In this document: piece after piece, positions 1-7,403 of the stretch
Position numbering within the stretch: the stretch's first letter is position 1
Layout of the letters: every line of letters begins with the position of its first letter
Assembly: GCA_964429655.1 (NCBI GenBank)
Contig: CAYSCZ010000013.1
Location: 1 to 59,694 of the forward strand
Reading direction: 5' to 3'
Source of the DNA: CAYSCZ01 sp964429655
GTDB lineage: Bacteria > Bacteroidota > Bacteroidia > Cytophagales > Cyclobacteriaceae
DNA length: 59,694 bases
Position numbers and translations under genes: made by a program
Notes under the pieces: model-generated
The model's input: the letters and a program-made list of their open reading frames with translations, nothing else
What the model was told of the DNA's origin: nothing
Database searches by the model: none

Positions 1-49
1 TTTTGGGCTTTAACCCTTCATGACAAAATTCCAATGACAAATCTGGGTT
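1..49 (+). repeat. Truncated copy A of 169-bp terminal-inverted-repeat element
   Basis: The first 49 bases match the right end of the complete element at 396-564 almost base for base and end with the same inner sequence GACAAATCTGGGTT. The rest of this copy lies outside the window. It has the same orientation as copy B, so a 70-residue reading frame at 136-348 lies between two direct copies. No protein is encoded in it. Confidence 0.8.
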
Positions 50-135
50 AAAAGAAATTGCAATAAATGCAATTCCTCACATAAATTTAATAATAGATGG
101 CTTAATAAATGATATTAAAAGGCTTATTAAAGCAT

Positions 136-348
136 TTATAAAAAATCAGTTGATTGATTTTTTTGCTTGACTTTCTCCGTCTGCAGTTGATGATACAACC
201 CATTCATTTTTATCCAGTGATTAAGGTCACTGGCTTCTTTTGGTTCAAGTGTGCTTATGGCTTTTTTATACTCTTTGATTAACAATTCTTTACTAAAACT
301 CACTTTCTCCAATATCATTTTATAATAATCCAAAAATGTAGTCTTCAT
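136..348 (-). CDS. Small hypothetical protein (70 aa)
   Basis: This is a 70-residue, charged, lysine- and glutamate-rich protein without a signal peptide or membrane segment. It starts at a clean ATG and reads like a helical cytosolic protein. I do not recognise a named family. It lies between two direct copies of the 169-bp repeat (1-49 and 396-564), and the bases on either side show no other gene. It could be a genuine small gene or a passenger left between repeat insertions. No function is assigned. Confidence 0.5.
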   Translation of the reverse strand: MKTTFLDYYKMILEKVSFSKELLIKEYKKAISTLEPKEASDLNHWIKMNGLYHQLQTEKVKQKNQSTDFL

Positions 349-395
349 GCGATTTAATGAATTGATGAAACTTAAGAATTTTTTTTGTTTTATTT

Positions 396-564
396 AACCC
401 AGAATTGTCGTTAGACTTTCTATTACATGGTTAAATCATTTCAAATCAGACACTTAACATGTTATTGGCTCGTCACCATAGCGATGCTATCCCTTCTCGA
501 CCTAAGTACCTGATTTTTTGGACTTTAACCCTTCATGACAAAATTCCAATGACAAATCTGGGTT
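396..564 (+). repeat. Complete copy B of 169-bp terminal-inverted-repeat element
   Basis: The element begins AACCCAGAATTGTC and ends GACAAATCTGGGTT, which are imperfect 14-bp inverted repeats of each other. Its interior contains a short palindrome (ATAGCGATGCTAT) and further matched arms, so the whole unit can fold into a long imperfect hairpin. A second complete copy of the same length lies inverted at 40769-40937, and a truncated one at 1-49. There is no coding capacity, so it is MITE-like or REP-like. Its right end abuts the second codon of the decayed gene at 566-1281. Confidence 0.85.
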
Positions 565-565
565 T

Positions 566-1281
566 AATAAAGCGGTAAGCTTATTCATAGTATTAATTGG
601 GTTAAACACTATGATAATCCAGGCACAGATGGCTGGTCATGTAGGCCCGAGGGATAATATTGTATCGGTTATTGACAGGGATGTTAATCCCGGTTTGAAC
701 CTTGATGAGATACGCCCACCCATGCCTCAATTACAGGGTACTCATTATTTATCTAGAAGAAAAATGGTAAAATGCCGCAATTGAAATCAACGGGTCCCCC
801 AAAATTCTGAAAAATTATCCTGTCAGAATTAATTTGAAACACAATATGATGGAATCGAAAGCCCAAAATGAAGTAAAAGTTTGCCCAATTATCTGATTCA
901 ATCAATACAACCATCAGATAAAAAATTTGCGAACCTGTCCAAAAAATATACATCACCTTCCCCCGGATGAATTATTTGATCGTTTGGAAAAGTGATGATG
1001 TTAAACTTTATAGATTAACAAGCCTTGGTGTAAAACCATCCACAAATGTGACCGCAATCGATCCGGGGGCCCGCGATCATAAGATAATAAAGAATGAAGA
1101 TTACTTTCGTAATAATAAAAGCCACATCAGACGGATAATCAAAGAAAGAAGAAAAATAAAGAAGTTTTCAATACCTATTATAAAAAAATCATGAGTTACA
1201 CGAAGTCTGAAAAAACTAATGTTCAAAGAAGAAAATGATTTGGTTAAAATTTCTCAACATCTGGCAAGCATCATCGATTGA
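566..1281 (+). pseudogene. Decayed secreted-protein gene of unnamed Bacteroidota family
   Basis: Four collinear segments in changing frames rebuild one protein. Bases 566-752 encode a signal peptide (NKAVSLFIVLIGLNTMIIQAQ) and a following domain. Bases 753-893 continue after a frameshift, with an in-frame TAA at 768-770 and TGA at 894-896. Bases 967-1190 give a third segment containing VKLYRL and DHKIIKNEDYF. Bases 1222-1281 give the C-terminal tail FKEENDLVKISQHLASIID followed by TGA. The order and character (signal peptide, strand-rich body, lysine-rich helix, EEDLVK-type tail) fit a roughly 230-residue secreted protein type that I recall from Bacteroidota but cannot name. No ATG precedes codon 566, because repeat B occupies that position. 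Confidence 0.7.
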
Positions 1282-1288
1282 TTAATAA

Positions 1289-3298
1289 TTAAAGTTTAAC
1301 TATTTTTTCTTTTTTTAGAATAATATTTCCTTTAAGTAAGTTCAAATAATATAAACCATTCTTTAACGCTGATAAATCTATTGACACGGGGTTGCTGTCT
1401 TTAATATCACTTGCTAATACCACATGACCGCTGATGTCGTAGACTATTACCCTTCCCGGAATTAGATTTTCAAAAACAAAGTTTAGAATTCCCACGGTTG
1501 GGTTAGGATAAACAATAATATTCATCTCCGGATCAGAAGTTAAATCGGAAATGACGTTATTGTACTTGCAATTAAAGCTTTCGATGGTAGCTGAAGGGTC
1601 ATAGTTCGAAGCTTCAGGGTCCAAACAGCCTAATTCTTTCAAATCACTACACTGATAATTTAGCGTTGCTTCTGGATTGTAGTTTTCATCTTCACTGTTC
1701 ATACAGCCCATAGTATAAAAATCATCATCCCCTTCTTTCAAAAAAATGTAATTATTTACAGGTACGCCAAGGTATGTCTGCCTGCTATTGACATTCCATT
1801 GCACCCTTACAGAATCAACGTTCCGGTGTTCTGCCAACCCAAAATGTTGAATTAATGAATGCTGGGAACAGTATGGACCGCCGGAAGATAATTCTCTTAT
1901 TACAGATTTGTTATTTACATAAAGGGTAATCACAGCTCCAAAAGCATTTGGATTAGAACTGCTGCCCTCTAATTTGAAAGCCAACCAATTATTATCTCCG
2001 GTATAGTCATTCCTGTAAAGCAAGGTATGCTCAGTTCTGGCATTCGATTCTATTGAAGCTACCGCATAATCAAGGTCACCATCAACATCGTAGTCTGCAT
2101 AGGCTGCACCTCTGTTGATGAATGGATTATTTATCCCATACTCTTGCGAAATATCGACATAAGTATTCTGCTGTGCATCATATTGATACAATACGTTTCT
2201 ATCCTGGGGATCAGTTTTTAAAAATTCTGCCGAGCTGATAAAACCATTAGAAACAAAAAGATCTAAATCAAAATCGTTGTCATAATCGAAAAAAAATGTT
2301 CCCCAACTGGTTGCTTGCATGTCCTCCTTGGTAAATTGATTTTCAACATTTAATTCTGAGGTAACATCAATGAAAGATTCAGTTCCCTGGTTTTCCAAAA
2401 AGACATTTCGACCAATATTGGTTATATAATAATCCAGATCACCATCGTAATCATAATCTCCGTTGGCAATACCCATCCCATAAACGCCAATACTCAATCC
2501 TGATTCATTTGAAACACGGGTAAATGATTCTTCCGGGTAGTTATTTCTAAGCATGACATTGGGCTGAACCCACTCACCAAAATCATTGGCAATATAGATA
2601 TCCTGATCTCCATCCAAATCATAATCCGTTGATAATACCGCCAGGCCACAACCAATATCGTCAATACCTAAAGCCGTCGCAGATTCATCGAAAGTTCCGT
2701 CTCCATTGTTTACATAAAAAAGACTGGGATAACAAGTATGATCAAAGCCAATGATCTTATCTTGATCGTCTTTAATAAACCTTGAGGTGTCGACATAATT
2801 AACAACATAAATATCCAGAAAACCATCAAGATTAAAATCCAGGAATGCAGCACTCATCGAAAAGGACTCCTCCAGGATATTTGCTTGAGATGAAATATTT
2901 AAGAAGGTACCATCACAGTTATTCTTAAGCAATAAATTAGGCACATTGCTACTGGTCGTTAAAAAAAGATCATTACATCCATCATTATCAATATCTCCAG
3001 CAATTACGCCATTTGTGAAAACATTATTCGTGATGGCAGTAATACCGGAAATTGTAGTGTAATCATAAAATGTGCCATCGCCCAAATTGAGATATAGTTT
3101 ATCGCGGCCAGCTCCTCCCGGTGCATATATATCATCAAACCCATCATCATTAAAATCGATAAATGCAACACCTCCTCCCATTAGTAATGGGGACCTGAAT
3201 ACATGATCAATTTTTACCGATCTGCTTACTTCTTTAAATTGAGCAAAAGAAATAGTTGCGTTTAATAAAGTAAAAAAGAAAACCCCCTTTGAAACCAA
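1289..3298 (-). CDS. Secreted FG-GAP/UnbV protein with T9SS sorting domain
   Basis: This 669-residue exported protein starts with a signal peptide ending near ATISFAQ. About 350 residues of FG-GAP/VCBS repeats follow, with calcium-binding DxDxDG-type motifs such as DFNDDGFDDIY and DYDLDGDQDIY. An ASPIC/UnbV-like segment lies near residues 425-510. Two short cysteine repeats follow (GCMNSEDENYNPEA and GCLDPEASNYDPSA). The C-terminus, from about residue 595 with YPNPTVG, is a T9SS type A sorting domain, so the protein should cross the outer membrane and be anchored or released there. The only start compatible with the signal peptide is TTG (or one of three ATT codons before it), because a stop lies just upstream. 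No catalytic domain is visible, so adhesion or binding is likely (inference). Confidence 0.9.
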   Translation of the reverse strand: MVSKGVFFFTLLNATISFAQFKEVSRSVKIDHVFRSPLLMGGGVAFIDFNDDGFDDIYAPGGAGRDKLYLNLGDGTFYDYTTISGITAITNNVFTNGVIAGDIDNDGCNDLFLTTSSNVPNLLLKNNCDGTFLNISSQANILEESFSMSAAFLDFNLDGFLDIYVVNYVDTSRFIKDDQDKIIGFDHTCYPSLFYVNNGDGTFDESATALGIDDIGCGLAVLSTDYDLDGDQDIYIANDFGEWVQPNVMLRNNYPEESFTRVSNESGLSIGVYGMGIANGDYDYDGDLDYYITNIGRNVFLENQGTESFIDVTSELNVENQFTKEDMQATSWGTFFFDYDNDFDLDLFVSNGFISSAEFLKTDPQDRNVLYQYDAQQNTYVDISQEYGINNPFINRGAAYADYDVDGDLDYAVASIESNARTEHTLLYRNDYTGDNNWLAFKLEGSSSNPNAFGAVITLYVNNKSVIRELSSGGPYCSQHSLIQHFGLAEHRNVDSVRVQWNVNSRQTYLGVPVNNYIFLKEGDDDFYTMGCMNSEDENYNPEATLNYQCSDLKELGCLDPEASNYDPSATIESFNCKYNNVISDLTSDPEMNIIVYPNPTVGILNFVFENLIPGRVIVYDISGHVVLASDIKDSNPVSIDLSALKNGLYYLNLLKGNIILKKEKIVKL

Positions 3299-3378
3299 AA
3301 TAATAATTGATTATTGATTACATACAAATGTATAGTCAATCTTCATTGTATTCAACTGGTATCGTATTGTGGGGGCAT

Positions 3379-3401
3379 AAAAAAAGGGGCACACTACCCC
3401 T
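3379..3401 (-). terminator. Intrinsic terminator on minus strand
   Basis: Read on the minus strand, a short GC stem (AGGGG with CCCCT around a 7-nt loop) is followed by seven T residues. It lies just downstream of the short reading frame at 3429-3623. This suggests that frame is the 3' end of what was once a real transcription unit. Confidence 0.6.
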
Positions 3402-3428
3402 ATTTCGATTAAAGGAAGATTTTTAAAA

Positions 3429-3623
3429 TTATTGAGGCGTTAATATAACCGCTCCTGAATCCCCAAATGGACTTGCCCAGGAAACAGAAATGGTTTCATC
3501 ATTATTGACCATTACTTCTACACTTGGTATAAATCCATTATCTAAAGTAAAACCAACAATTTCTACATCGCATAGTGATATCGAGCTCGGTTCAGGGGCA
3601 AATCCTTGTAATCCATAGTCCAA
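3429..3623 (-). pseudogene. 3' remnant of a secreted-protein gene
   Basis: A 64-residue frame has no ATG; its first usable codon is TTG, and the frame stays open further upstream toward the IS remnant. The residues look like the terminal beta-strands of a secreted beta-sandwich protein (alternating hydrophobic segments such as VEIVGFTLDN and SVEVMVNN, ending VILTPQ). An intrinsic terminator follows. Because an IS3 remnant and the 5' tip of a SusC-type gene lie upstream on the same strand, the simplest reading is the 3' end of an operon whose middle was lost (inference). I cannot name the family. Confidence 0.4.
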
Positions 3624-3689
3624 ATGACAAATTGAAGTCTTATGAAATACGTTTACAGGTTTTGTGTGGATAACTTTTCTTAACTTTAA

Positions 3690-4132
3690 AACAAGATGAG
3701 ATCAAGCGTATTCAGTGAGCGTTTTAAGCGTGATAAATTACGCTTGTATGATACGGGTAAAATGAGTATTTGCCCAACTATCCCAACCTATAATATCATT
3801 GAAACAGCCCTGTGCAATTGTATTGATCGCTTTCGATCAATACCCACTTCTGAGCGCATTGCGAGCATGGAGCGTCTGATAGGAAATCAGTAAATCATGG
3901 TTGACTATAAGCAGTCTGTGATATCGGCGGCTAAAGAGCACTATGGGGAGGATATCGAAAAAAAGTTCGGCTGAGTGCGGTTCATCATGTAAAAAGTTTG
4001 GGACGAAGCTACTGCATGGATAGATTCTATACCGTAGTGGGAGGTTCACGACAGGCAGTTTACGCAGCTGCTGCAAGCTTATGCAGAAGAAATGAGCGTG
4101 CAGTACAACAGCTAAAGTATAAAACCGTTACG
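3690..4132 (+). mobile_element. Degraded IS3-family element (orfA and 5' part of orfB)
   Basis: An orfA-type frame runs from 3696 to 3974. It has a transposase helix-turn-helix region (FSERFKRDKLRLYDTGKMSI, then YNIIETAL) and ends SAAKEHYGEDIEKKFG, and it is interrupted by an in-frame TAA at 3891-3893. At about 92 codons it is short for orfA, suggesting an internal deletion. From 3977 a second frame contains FYTVVGGSRQAVYAAAASLCRRNERAVQQ, which matches the N-terminal SRQAYY-type motif of IS3 orfB. This stops near 4132, with no DDE domain left. The element is dead. It sits directly against the 5' tip of a SusC-type gene (4133-4216, opposite strand). Confidence 0.75.
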
Positions 4133-4216
4133 TTATCCGGATACCGTTCTGTCCTGGGCATATAGTTGTGCCCACATCACTACAAGAGTGATGACACTCA
4201 GTAAAATATTCTTCAT
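4133..4216 (-). pseudogene. 5' fragment of a SusC/RagA-type receptor gene
   Basis: The minus strand encodes ATG, a signal peptide (MKNILLSVITLVVMWAQLYA) and then QDRTVSG followed at once by TAA. Signal peptide plus Q-[DE]-RTVSG is the exact opening of SusC-family TonB-dependent receptors. The intact copy at 42706 reads AQERTVSGRVTDEETGEP at the same place. The reading ends where the IS3 remnant begins, so the receptor gene was cut about 27 codons in, and its body is missing from this window. Confidence 0.7.
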
Positions 4217-4337
4217 ACTATTTAGATTTTAGTTTTTAAATTAGTTTGATAGCAATACCAGGAATGATTACCCTTGAATGGTGGTCTGAATTTGTACTTG
4301 TTTTGATTATGAATAATAGCTATTTGTTTATTTACAT

Positions 4338-5084
4338 TTGCGGTACTTTATAGATTTATCTTACAACGGATCGGCGTTTAATGGCTGGCAAACACAACAA
4401 AATGCGACTGGCGTACAGGATGAAATTAATGCTGCGTTATCAAAAATATTAGGTGAAAAAGTTTTTTGTACCGGGAGCGGAAGAACTGACACCGGAGTTC
4501 ATGCGATTATGCAAATAGCACATTTTGATGGTCCGGAAATTATTAACATTCCTAAAATAAAATTCCAACTCAATGGTTTGCTCCCTAAAACAATAGCGAT
4601 CAATGAAATATACCCGGTTAAAAATGATTCTAGTGCAAGACACAGTGCTATTCTAAGGGCATATTTGTATAAAATCCACCAAAAAAAGGATCCATTTGCT
4701 TTGGGCTTATCTTATTTTTTTCCACACCATCTGGACTTGAATAAAATGAATGATTGTTGTAAGCGCTTGCTTCACTGGAATGATTATCAATGCTTTTGTA
4801 AATCCAGGACTAATGTGAAATCATTCGAGTGTAGTATTTTTGAAGCAAATTGGCAAAAAAATAACGGCCAATTAATCTTTAACGTTACTGCCAATAGGTT
4901 TTTAAGGGGAATGGTCAGAGCAATGGTCGGAACTATGTTAGATGCAGGCATAACCAAAATAAGCGCAGATCAGTTTCAAAATATATTAGAAAGTAAATCA
5001 AGGGATAAAGCGGGCTATTCGGTTCCCGCACATGGTTTATATCTTCAGTCAGTTAAATATCCTCAGGAAATATATTTAAAATAA
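4338..5084 (+). CDS. truA: tRNA pseudouridine(38-40) synthase TruA
   Basis: TruA converts uridines 38-40 of the tRNA anticodon arm to pseudouridine in the cytosol. The 248-residue length is normal. The family opening RYFIDLSYNGSAFNGWQ is present, as is the catalytic motif GSGRTDTGVHA with the nucleophilic aspartate at residue 51. The start is a TTG, chosen because the family begins one residue before RYF and no ATG is available. The next gene, an ABC transporter, starts 6 bases after the stop, so the two are probably cotranscribed. No oddity is seen in the conserved core. Confidence 0.95.
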   Translation: MRYFIDLSYNGSAFNGWQTQQNATGVQDEINAALSKILGEKVFCTGSGRTDTGVHAIMQIAHFDGPEIINIPKIKFQLNGLLPKTIAINEIYPVKNDSSARHSAILRAYLYKIHQKKDPFALGLSYFFPHHLDLNKMNDCCKRLLHWNDYQCFCKSRTNVKSFECSIFEANWQKNNGQLIFNVTANRFLRGMVRAMVGTMLDAGITKISADQFQNILESKSRDKAGYSVPAHGLYLQSVKYPQEIYLK

Positions 5085-5090
5085 ACAAGT

Positions 5091-6857
5091 TTGGATAAAG
5101 AACAGTATTCCGGTAAGGTAGTCGATCTAAGTATTCTTAAAAGGTTATTTGTTTTTGTAAAGCCTTACATCGCTAAGTTTTATTTTCTTATCATACTAAC
5201 TGTATTAATTGCCCTGCTGGGACCTTTAAGGCCATTATTGGTTACATACACCATCGATAATCCGGTTCCTAATGCAGACTACCAGGGGTTGGTAAATATG
5301 ATTATGCTGTTGGTAGCATTATTAATGGCACAATTTGTTGTGCAGTATTTACATACATACCTGTCGGGGTGGTTGGGGCAAAATATAATCCGGGATATTA
5401 GAATAAAATTATTTCGTCACCTACAATCATTGAAATTAAAGTTTTTTGATAAAACGCCTATTGGAAGGCTAGTAACCAGGAATATATCAGATATTGAAAC
5501 ATTATCGGATGTTTTTACACAGGGGATCGCTGCGATGACCGGTGATGTTTTACAATTACTGGTCATCCTGGGTGTTATGTTCTGGGTTGACTGGAAGCTT
5601 ACATTAATCGCATTGTCCACATTCCCGATATTAATTTTTGCCACTTATCTATTCAAGGAGAAAATAAAAGAGGCATTCGGTGAAGTCAGGGCTGCAGTGT
5701 CAAACTTAAATTCATTTGTACAGGAGCACATTACAGGGATGAACATTGTGCAGATTTTTAACAGTGAGAAAAGGGAATATATAAAATTTGAGGAGATCAA
5801 CAATGAGCACAGACAAGCCAACCTCAAATCAGTGCTTTATTATTCTATTTATTTCCCGGTGGCAGAAGTGATCCAGGCTGCAAGTATTGGATTGATTGTA
5901 TGGTGGGGAGCCAAGGGTGTGTTGCACGAGGAAACTACATTAGGCGCTTTGATAGGATTTATAATGTATGTCCAAATGTTTTTTAGACCTATCAGAATGA
6001 TCGCTGACAGGTTTAATACCTTACAAATGGGTATTGTGAGTTCTAATCGAATACTGGATCTTTTAGACGATAAAAGTAATATCGCAAATACAGGAAATTT
6101 CAAGCCCGATCAGTTATCAGGCAAAGTAAAGTTTGAGAAAGTTTGGTTTGCGTATAATGAAGAAGACTATGTACTAAAAGATATTAACCTGGAAGTCCAA
6201 CCAGGAGAAACTCTCGCTCTGGTAGGAGCAACCGGTGCCGGGAAAACCTCCATAATTAATTTGTTAAGCCGCTTTTATGAAATCAATAAAGGACAAATTC
6301 TGATTGATGGTGTGGACATCAAAGATTATGAGCTTTCGGTATTAAGAAGGCATATAGCAGTTGTCTTGCAAGATGTATTTTTATTTTCTGATACAGTTTA
6401 TAATAATATAACGCTTAAGGATCCTACAATAAGTAAATCAAAAATTCAGGAGGCTGCCGAGTTGGTTGGGGCAAGGGTTTTTATAGAGAAATTACCCGGT
6501 CGATATGATTATAATGTTATGGAAAGAGGAGCAACGCTCTCGGTAGGTCAAAGACAATTGATATCTTTTGTCCGGGCATTAGTTTATGACCCGGAGATTA
6601 TTGTACTTGACGAAGCAACATCCTCCGTGGACACCGAAACGGAAGAGTTAATCCAAAATGCAATCAACAAATTAATGAAAGGAAGGACATCTATTGTAAT
6701 TGCCCATCGATTATCCACCATCCAAAAAGCAGACAAGATCGTGGTTCTCGATGAAGGTGAGATAAAAGAAGAAGGACGCCACGAGGAACTGCTGGCTTTG
6801 AATGGCTACTATGCTCAATTACACAAAATGCAATACAAGGAGGCCTTGACCATTTAA
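5091..6857 (+). CDS. ABC exporter half-transporter, MdlB-like
   Basis: A 588-residue half-transporter has six membrane segments in residues 25-305 followed by an ATPase domain. The Walker A motif is GATGAGKT (379-386), the signature is LSVGQ (483-487) rather than LSGGQ, and the Walker B motif ends VLDE with the catalytic glutamate at 508. A variant signature together with an intact glutamate is what one partner of heterodimeric exporters such as MdlB shows. The convergent half-transporter at 7404-9188 has the reverse pattern, so the two may pair. The TTG start is forced by a stop codon two codons upstream. Substrate is unknown; lipid or drug export is typical of the family. Confidence 0.9.
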   Translation: MDKEQYSGKVVDLSILKRLFVFVKPYIAKFYFLIILTVLIALLGPLRPLLVTYTIDNPVPNADYQGLVNMIMLLVALLMAQFVVQYLHTYLSGWLGQNIIRDIRIKLFRHLQSLKLKFFDKTPIGRLVTRNISDIETLSDVFTQGIAAMTGDVLQLLVILGVMFWVDWKLTLIALSTFPILIFATYLFKEKIKEAFGEVRAAVSNLNSFVQEHITGMNIVQIFNSEKREYIKFEEINNEHRQANLKSVLYYSIYFPVAEVIQAASIGLIVWWGAKGVLHEETTLGALIGFIMYVQMFFRPIRMIADRFNTLQMGIVSSNRILDLLDDKSNIANTGNFKPDQLSGKVKFEKVWFAYNEEDYVLKDINLEVQPGETLALVGATGAGKTSIINLLSRFYEINKGQILIDGVDIKDYELSVLRRHIAVVLQDVFLFSDTVYNNITLKDPTISKSKIQEAAELVGARVFIEKLPGRYDYNVMERGATLSVGQRQLISFVRALVYDPEIIVLDEATSSVDTETEELIQNAINKLMKGRTSIVIAHRLSTIQKADKIVVLDEGEIKEEGRHEELLALNGYYAQLHKMQYKEALTI

Positions 6858-6859
6858 GT

Positions 6860-7399
6860 ATGAGATGGACTTCGTTTTATGTAATCATTTCTGCGCTTTC
6901 TATTATAACAATATCAATATCGGGTTACTATCTATATAATTTATTGGGTGGGTTTAAAGCGATTGAAATAAAAACTATTGAAAATATAGATTACATCATC
7001 GCAGGTCAAAAATATTATGGCCGGTCCACCAATCCTGAGATTGAAGAACTTTTTAATAATTCCAAGGATCTTATCTTAGATGAACGGCTTTCAGGAAATC
7101 TAGCCATTGTACACTATATGCATGATTCAATCCCAAATAGTTACCTGCTCTATCACATCGGAGTGAGTCTATCAAAATATATTACGGAAATACCTGCCAA
7201 CTATACCATAAAAAGATTCAGGGCAAATAGCGCCTACTATGTAAAGCTAAATATGCATGCCTGGGTAAGACCAACACCTGAAAAGATTTCAGATAAAGTA
7301 TCTGATTATGCCGGAAAGGACAATGATGTGATTGAAGATTATTCTATTGAGCTATATGATTCCATTGGCAATATTTCTGTGATTTTCCCGGTAAGATAA
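6860..7399 (+). CDS. Membrane-anchored protein of unknown function
   Basis: A 179-residue protein has one N-terminal membrane segment (about residues 7-29) followed by an extracytoplasmic or cytoplasmic domain of about 145 residues. The soluble part has alternating strand and helix character and loosely resembles GyrI-type effector-binding domains, but I cannot confirm that. It begins two bases after the MdlB-like gene, so it is very likely cotranscribed, and it ends five bases before the stop of the convergent second half-transporter. It might be an accessory factor of the exporter (inference from position only). Confidence 0.75.
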   Translation: MRWTSFYVIISALSIITISISGYYLYNLLGGFKAIEIKTIENIDYIIAGQKYYGRSTNPEIEELFNNSKDLILDERLSGNLAIVHYMHDSIPNSYLLYHIGVSLSKYITEIPANYTIKRFRANSAYYVKLNMHAWVRPTPEKISDKVSDYAGKDNDVIEDYSIELYDSIGNISVIFPVR

Positions 7400-7403
7400 T
7401 TTT

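Noticed and set aside
753..956. Minus-strand 67-codon reading frame
   Set aside because: It lies antisense to the decayed secreted-protein gene, whose plus-strand segments make a coherent protein; the minus-strand frame has no recognisable features.
967..1194. Plus-strand 75-codon frame as an independent gene
   Set aside because: It joins in order with upstream and downstream segments of the same broken gene, so it is a piece of the pseudogene at 566-1281.
3837..4076. Minus-strand 79-codon frame
   Set aside because: It is the antisense of the IS3 remnant, which has clear transposase-like motifs on the plus strand.
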